Assembly (NCBI GenBank): GCA_902589345.1
Contig: CACISU010000002.1
Span: 62,001 to 126,000, forward strand
Direction of reading: 5' to 3'
DNA from: an uncultured Pelagibacteraceae bacterium
Lineage (GTDB): Bacteria > Pseudomonadota > Alphaproteobacteria > Pelagibacterales > Pelagibacteraceae
DNA: 64,000 nt
In this document: positions 59,538-64,000 of the stretch, in pieces
Layout: each line of letters starts with the position of its first letter
Numbering within the stretch: position 1 is the first letter of the stretch
The notes under the pieces: generated by a model
Seen by the model: the letters and a program-made list of their open reading frames with translations, nothing else
Databases searched by the model: none
What the model was told of the DNA's origin: nothing
Position numbers and translations under genes: made by a program

Positions 59538-60419
59538 ATGTTTTCTAAAAATCAATTGGGCTTTTTGTACATGTTTATGTCTATATGTGCATTTTCTATA
59601 ATGGATTTAATTGTTAAATGGTCGGATAATTACCCTGTAGGAGAAGTTTTATTTTTTAGGGGCTTTTGTGGAATAATCCCGTTAATTTTTTTGATACCAA
59701 AAAAAAAATACTTTAGTTTTTATAAAACTAAGAGACCATTTTTACATTTTAAAAGATGTTTTTCTGGCTTAATTGCTATAGTTGCAATTTTTATTGCCTT
59801 AAGAAATCTTCCATTGGCTACAGTTACTAGCATATCGTTCGCAGCACCAATTTTTACTACACTATTATCAATTTTTTTGTTAAGTGAAAAAGTTGGATTT
59901 TATAGATGGTTAGCAGTTTTGGTTGGGTTTATAGGAATAATAATTATTTCAGAACCTGGTTTTAGTTCTATGAATATTTATTATATATATCCAATAATTT
60001 TTTGTTTAGGACTTTCTTACGTTGCCATAACAATTAAACAATTATCAACATCCGAACCAGTTTGGTTGATAAGTTTTTATTTTTCTGTTTCAATAATGAT
60101 AATGAGTTTTTTTACTATACCAAGTGGGTGGATTTACCCAAATCTTATAGATTTAGCCCTGCTATCTCTTCTGGGACTACTGGGGGGATTGGCAAATTTA
60201 TGGCTTACTCAATCTTATAAATTTTCAGAAGTTTCATTAGTAACTCCTTTAAAATATTTAGGATTAATTTTTGCTATAATTTTTGGCTATATTTTTTGGT
60301 CTGAAATTCCTACGACCAAAACATTGATAGGAGCAGCACTTGTTATTGCATCTTCAATAATTATTTTTAGAAGAGAAATTTATCATAAAAATACAGTTTT
60401 TATTTCACGTCATGAGTAA
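59538..60419 (+). CDS. EamA/DMT-family transporter
   Basis: Inner-membrane permease of the drug/metabolite superfamily: 293 residues with about ten helices and two internally similar halves. The first half has VKWSDNYPVGEVLFFRGFCG and RNLPLATVTSISFAAPIF; the second has VTPLKYLGLIFAIIFGYIFW. The substrate is unknown; export of a metabolite or amino acid is typical for the family. Its end overlaps the glycosylase gene by 8 bp. Confidence 0.88.
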   Translation: MFSKNQLGFLYMFMSICAFSIMDLIVKWSDNYPVGEVLFFRGFCGIIPLIFLIPKKKYFSFYKTKRPFLHFKRCFSGLIAIVAIFIALRNLPLATVTSISFAAPIFTTLLSIFLLSEKVGFYRWLAVLVGFIGIIIISEPGFSSMNIYYIYPIIFCLGLSYVAITIKQLSTSEPVWLISFYFSVSIMIMSFFTIPSGWIYPNLIDLALLSLLGLLGGLANLWLTQSYKFSEVSLVTPLKYLGLIFAIIFGYIFWSEIPTTKTLIGAALVIASSIIIFRREIYHKNTVFISRHE

Positions 60420-61038
60420 AATTCCAAAATATTGGGTCAAAGCAAAAAAAGCTCTATCCAGAAGAGATCCTGTGATAAGAAAAATCATTAAAAAACATAA
60501 AAAAGGATCTTTAATTAGCAGAGGCGATCCCTTTTTTTCATTGTGTAGAACAATTGTAGGTCAACAAATATCAATAAAGGCAGCAGACTCTATTTGGCTA
60601 AAATTTGAAAAAAAATGTAAAAATAAAATTATTCCTATCAAAATAATAAATTTATCAACAAGATCTTTAAGAAATGCAGGCTTGTCTCGTCAAAAAGTAA
60701 GTTATCTAAAAAATATAGCTAAAAGTTTTAAAAATAAATCATTTAATGTTAGCGATTTAAAAAAAATGTCTGATGATCAAGCAATTAACTACATTATTAA
60801 ATTAAAAGGCCTCGGTGTTTGGAGCGCACAAATGTTTTTAATGTTTAATCTAAATAGACCAGATATATTTCCAACCAAAGACATAGGTTTAATAAGAGCT
60901 ATATCTAAAAACTACAAAACCTCATATCCACCAAGTGACAGATTTTTAAATAAATTGTCAAGATTACATGCAGGATACAGAAGTGTTTTTACTTGGTATA
61001 TGTGGAAAAGTATTGATCCAGTTGATGTTGAATACTAA
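60412..61038 (+). CDS. DNA-3-methyladenine glycosylase II, AlkA-type HhH-GPD
   Basis: Base-excision repair glycosylase. Helix-hairpin-helix IIKLKGLGVWSAQMFLMF is followed by the GPD motif with the catalytic Asp in IFPTKDIGLIRAISKNY. TIVGQQISIKAADSIWLKFE is the typical first HhH-domain helix. The 208 residues lack the N-terminal AlkA domain of E. coli, as in the shorter MAG/AlkA group. There is no Fe-S cluster Cys set, so it is not Nth or MutY. Confidence 0.9.
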   Translation: MSKIPKYWVKAKKALSRRDPVIRKIIKKHKKGSLISRGDPFFSLCRTIVGQQISIKAADSIWLKFEKKCKNKIIPIKIINLSTRSLRNAGLSRQKVSYLKNIAKSFKNKSFNVSDLKKMSDDQAINYIIKLKGLGVWSAQMFLMFNLNRPDIFPTKDIGLIRAISKNYKTSYPPSDRFLNKLSRLHAGYRSVFTWYMWKSIDPVDVEY

Positions 61039-61048
61039 ACGCCCAAGG

Positions 61049-61939
61049 TTAATCTAACCATTGTAAAAACTTTTCTTTATTATCTATTAAATACTTTGGT
61101 AGTTTATTAAAATCAAACTTTTCTAATTTACTTCCAGTTCCAATTTTGTTTGTTCTTTTATCTAGAGTTAAATCATAGATTGCTTGTTTATTTTTAATAA
61201 TATCATTTATTTCATCAACAGTTAAAGGTTTTTCGTCAAATTCTTGATGATGCAAATAAGATCTTAATTTATGTTCGATTTCCTTAGCAGACTTAATGTT
61301 TGAAAAATGCCAACCTCCATCATTTATAAATTTAAGATTATTATATTTTGTTTTTGAAAATAATATATCAATTCTTAAAATTGAATATTTTCTATCTTTA
61401 ATATTTCTAAGCCATTGTGGATTAATTAAATCTTTTTTTCTACAGCCTTTGGTTCCAGTCCAAATTTTATTTGGTAATTTTAAATCAAATTTGTAATAAA
61501 ACATATCTTGATTAAATAAAATTATTTTTTCTTTTATTTTGTTAAAATCAATATTTGATAATTTAGGAATTTCATCAACATCAGATATAAGTATTATATC
61601 TTCATTATTGGCATCCTTTAGCCCTTCCTCAATAAAATTTCTTTGACCATTTTCTCTTTTAAGAGCATTCATGATATATTTTTTTTGTTTTAGTTTTTCA
61701 TTATCTTCGTTATTTACTAACTCAATATCTTTTGGAGGTTCATTATAAATTTTATAAATTATTTTGTTTTTAAATTTTTCAAATTTTTTATGATTAAATT
61801 TTAAATTCCTCTTATCTCCTTTATGTGTAAATTCACTTTCAACTATTACAAAATAATCTACATATTTATCGAGAGAATTAAGTCTTAGCTCTAGTACAAT
61901 ATCCTCGTCAAAATACATGAAACAATCAAAAATTTTCAT
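61049..61939 (-). CDS. Glycosyltransferase family 17 protein
   Basis: Relative of the beta-1,4-N-acetylglucosaminyltransferase family (GT17). The N-terminus KIFDCFMYFDEDIVLELRLN, VDYFVIVESEFTHKGDKRNL, the DxD-type DIILISDVDEIPKL and the DGGWHFSNIKSAKEI motif are characteristic. The 296 residues have no transmembrane segment. No other glycan genes surround it. In bacteria such proteins usually act on surface polysaccharides or glycans, but the acceptor is unknown. Confidence 0.85.
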   Translation of the reverse strand: MKIFDCFMYFDEDIVLELRLNSLDKYVDYFVIVESEFTHKGDKRNLKFNHKKFEKFKNKIIYKIYNEPPKDIELVNNEDNEKLKQKKYIMNALKRENGQRNFIEEGLKDANNEDIILISDVDEIPKLSNIDFNKIKEKIILFNQDMFYYKFDLKLPNKIWTGTKGCRKKDLINPQWLRNIKDRKYSILRIDILFSKTKYNNLKFINDGGWHFSNIKSAKEIEHKLRSYLHHQEFDEKPLTVDEINDIIKNKQAIYDLTLDKRTNKIGTGSKLEKFDFNKLPKYLIDNKEKFLQWLD

Positions 61940-61976
61940 AAACTATATATATTTCAGAAAAATCCAATTAACAAAT

Positions 61977-62471
61977 CTATTTTAAAATCTCCTCTAATCT
62001 AAATGATGCAATTTTTTTTACCTGCTTTTTTGCTTCAAAAAATTCTTCATCTAATGAGTTCTGAATTCTTTGTTTAAAAGAATTTAAAATTTCGGTTTTA
62101 TGTTTTCCTTTAACAGCAATAATAAACGGAAAATTAAACTTATTTTTATAATCTATGTTTAGTTTTTTAAACTCATTATATTCTTCATTTGTACACTCAT
62201 TAAGTCTTGCATTGCTTTGTTCACTTTTAGAGTTAGATGTTAATTTTTTTTCTACTACTAATTCTGGATGAGAGTTAAAAATTCTTAATATAATATTTTT
62301 ATCACTGTTTTCATATATTCCAATTATTTTTAAAAAAATATCTTCATTGTTTTTAAAAGGTTTTAGAGCAAAAACTTTTTCGGCTATCCAATCTGATTTC
62401 TCAAAAACATTTCCAAAAATTCCTAAAAAATCAGATTTATTAAGATTATTTATTTTTTCTATAGTGATCAT
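61977..62471 (-). CDS. uraD: 2-oxo-4-hydroxy-4-carboxy-5-ureidoimidazoline decarboxylase
   Basis: Last step from urate to S-allantoin. Family features are the catalytic His in NSHPELVVEKK, the EQSNARLNECTNEEYNEF helix, FNFPFIIAVKGK and the final RLEEIL. The 164 residues are typical. It is divergent from uraH, the preceding step of the same pathway, across a 64-bp gap. Confidence 0.92.
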   Translation of the reverse strand: MITIEKINNLNKSDFLGIFGNVFEKSDWIAEKVFALKPFKNNEDIFLKIIGIYENSDKNIILRIFNSHPELVVEKKLTSNSKSEQSNARLNECTNEEYNEFKKLNIDYKNKFNFPFIIAVKGKHKTEILNSFKQRIQNSLDEEFFEAKKQVKKIASFRLEEILK

Positions 62472-62535
62472 TTTGATCTTAATATCCTAGTTTTTATTTA
62501 TTAATTTATAATATTGTATAATATATCTTATTCAT

Positions 62536-62886
62536 ATGACAAAATTAACAACCCACGTTTTAGATATCTACTCGGGAAAACCTGGTAAAGCAATCAAAGT
62601 TGAGCTGTATCATTTGGCAAATAATGAAAAAAAAAAAATAAAAACAATTACTCTTAATGACGATGGAAGAGCAGATCAACCACTTTTAGAAGGTGACAAA
62701 TTTTTAGAAGGAAAATATGAAATGGTTTTTTTTATTGGTGATTATTTTAAAGAAGTAGCCAATACCCACAAAATACCTTTTTTAGATGATGTTGTTATTA
62801 GATTTGGAATATCGAATTCTAAAGAACACTATCATGTACCCTTGCTTGTATCTCCTTGGAGTTATTCTACATACAGAGGAAGTTAA
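62536..62886 (+). CDS. uraH: 5-hydroxyisourate hydrolase (transthyretin-like)
   Basis: Hydrolyses 5-hydroxyisourate on the way to allantoin. The N-terminal LTTHVLDIYSGKPGKAI and the C-terminal YHVPLLVSPWSYSTYRGS tetrapeptide (YRGS) are diagnostic for HIU hydrolase versus true transthyretin. The 116 residues have no signal peptide. A TATAAT at 62517-62522 may be its -10 box, but no good -35 was found. The xdhA start follows directly after the stop codon. Confidence 0.95.
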   Translation: MTKLTTHVLDIYSGKPGKAIKVELYHLANNEKKKIKTITLNDDGRADQPLLEGDKFLEGKYEMVFFIGDYFKEVANTHKIPFLDDVVIRFGISNSKEHYHVPLLVSPWSYSTYRGS

Positions 62887-64000
62887 GTGAACACAAATAA
62901 GGTTCAATTTTTATTAAATAATAAAATTTGTGAGCTAATTAACCCTGATCCAAATCAAACTTTACTTAATTTTATAAGAACAAAATTAAAAAAAACTGGA
63001 ACAAAAGAAGGTTGCGCCGAAGGAGGTTGTGGCGCCTGCACTGTAGTTGTGGGAGAATTAAATAATGACCAAATAGTATACAAATCAATAAATTCTTGCA
63101 TAACTTTTGTTACGTTTTTACATGGAAAACAACTCTTGGTTGTTGAGGATTTAATAAATCAAGATGGTTCACATCATCCTGTTCAACAAGCGATGGTAAG
63201 ATTTCATGGATCCCAATGTGGATTTTGTACCCCAGGATTCGTCATGTCTTTGTTTTCAATGTACAAAAATCATAATTCATATAATTCTGATTTAATAAAA
63301 GACACAATTTCTGGAAATTTATGCAGATGTACAGGGTATAGACCAATTGTTGATGCAGCAAAAAGTTTAAATAAGGTAGATTTTAAAGATAATTTTTCTA
63401 AAAATAAAAAAAAAACTGTTAAAATATTAAAAAAAATTAATTCTAAAAATTTATCAATTATTAACAAAGATAAAAAGTACTTTTCTCCATCAACAATATC
63501 AGAATTAAAAAAAATTATAATAAGAAATCCAAAATCACAATTTTTAAATGGTGGAACAGACCTATCGTTAATAGTAACTAAAGAGAGAAAAGATATTAAT
63601 ACAATTATAAATTTAAAAAGTATAAAGGAGCTAGATTTTATTAAAACAAATAATAATTATATTGAAGTTGGATCAACAACATCTTTAATTAAATTTGAAA
63701 ACTTTATATTAAAATATTATCCAGACTTTAATTCAATTTTAAAAAGATATGGATCAGTCCAAGTAAGAAATGTTGGCTCGATCGGTGGAAATATTGCTAC
63801 AGCATCTCCTATTGGTGACACTTCACCAATACTTTTATCGTTAAATGCTGAAATTATCATACAAAGTAAAGTTAATAAAAAAAATATACCAATTAGTAAA
63901 TTCTTTAAAGGCTATAGGAAGACAATTTTAAAAACAGGAGAATTTATATATTCAATTAAAATTCCAATTTATAAAAAAAATATATTTAAGGCATATAAAA
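62887..64000 (+). CDS. xdhA: Xanthine dehydrogenase small (Fe-S/FAD) subunit, 3' partial
   Basis: Electron-transfer subunit oxidising hypoxanthine/xanthine to urate. The start is GTG at 62887, immediately after the uraH stop, with SD AGAGG a few bases upstream. The first [2Fe-2S] site is GCAEGGCGACTVVVGE; the second is SQCGFCTPGFVMS with GNLCRCTGYRPI. An FAD-binding domain begins with FLNGGTDLSLIV and VRNVGSIGGNIATASPIGDT. The frame is open to the window end at about 371 codons, so the C-terminal part and probably xdhB lie downstream. Confidence 0.93.
   Translation, partial: MNTNKVQFLLNNKICELINPDPNQTLLNFIRTKLKKTGTKEGCAEGGCGACTVVVGELNNDQIVYKSINSCITFVTFLHGKQLLVVEDLINQDGSHHPVQQAMVRFHGSQCGFCTPGFVMSLFSMYKNHNSYNSDLIKDTISGNLCRCTGYRPIVDAAKSLNKVDFKDNFSKNKKKTVKILKKINSKNLSIINKDKKYFSPSTISELKKIIIRNPKSQFLNGGTDLSLIVTKERKDINTIINLKSIKELDFIKTNNNYIEVGSTTSLIKFENFILKYYPDFNSILKRYGSVQVRNVGSIGGNIATASPIGDTSPILLSLNAEIIIQSKVNKKNIPISKFFKGYRKTILKTGEFIYSIKIPIYKKNIFKAYK

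Overview
The window looks like a piece of a streamlined marine alphaproteobacterial chromosome, most likely SAR11 (Pelagibacterales). The reasons are the strong AT bias (roughly 70% AT by eye, not counted), very short or negative gene spacing, heavy Lys/Asn/Ile use, a SAM-II riboswitch in front of metX, a class I lysyl-tRNA synthetase, the RegA/ActR and ChvI/ChvG regulators, the split F1 operon atpHAGDC, and an F1 zeta inhibitor (DUF1476). No rRNA, tRNA, insertion sequence, prophage, integron or CRISPR array was seen. No gene-free stretch exceeds 300 bases; the longest is about 195 bases (29320-29515), which holds the metX riboswitch and two divergent promoters.

Layout. 1-13385: a complete-looking TCA block on the + strand, sdhC(partial)-sdhD-sdhA-sdhB-mmsA-mdh-sucC-sucD-sucA-sucB-lpd, with a probable internal promoter in front of sucA. 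13405-20269: priA, then the F1 operon atpHAGDC. 20266-26785: a long minus-strand operon, rplU-rpmA-obgE-proB-proA-nadD-rsfS-ctpA-rppH, transcribed from a good promoter before rplU. 26847-29319: metX-metW-gloB on the minus strand under a SAM-II riboswitch, divergent from hisC-tyrA (29516-31490). 31492-35028: trkH, an AmpG-type muropeptide permease and an NlpC/P60 peptidase on the minus strand. 35120-38596: lysS (class I), pyrD, rpmB and a VUT/YhhQ-type transporter.

38583-41693 is a minus-strand polyamine cluster: a group IV ornithine/lysine decarboxylase, a deoxyhypusine-synthase-like enzyme and an agmatinase-family ureohydrolase. It is divergent from the regulator regA, with a 17-bp palindrome between them. 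42404-46752: bioY, an orphan ABC ATPase and polA. 46805-52458: chvI-chvG, ahcY and tsaE-amgK-murU. 52444-54169: gpmA, the zeta inhibitor and an SLT-like lipoprotein. 54166-59503: an RND pump, its unusually short adaptor, a sulfurtransferase and msrA. 59538-64000: an EamA transporter, an AlkA-type glycosylase, a family 17 glycosyltransferase and a purine-degradation group (uraD, uraH, start of xdhA).

Together the genes cover central carbon oxidation, ATP synthesis, Met/Pro/His/Tyr synthesis, cell-wall recycling (AmpG, NlpC/P60, AmgK, MurU), polyamine synthesis and purine breakdown. The points most worth a second look are the DHS-like polyamine cluster, the RND adaptor that lacks the alpha-helical hairpin, the U-tract directly behind the SAM-II aptamer, the mirror-image metX/hisC promoters, and a 24-bp perfect palindrome over the priA start codon.
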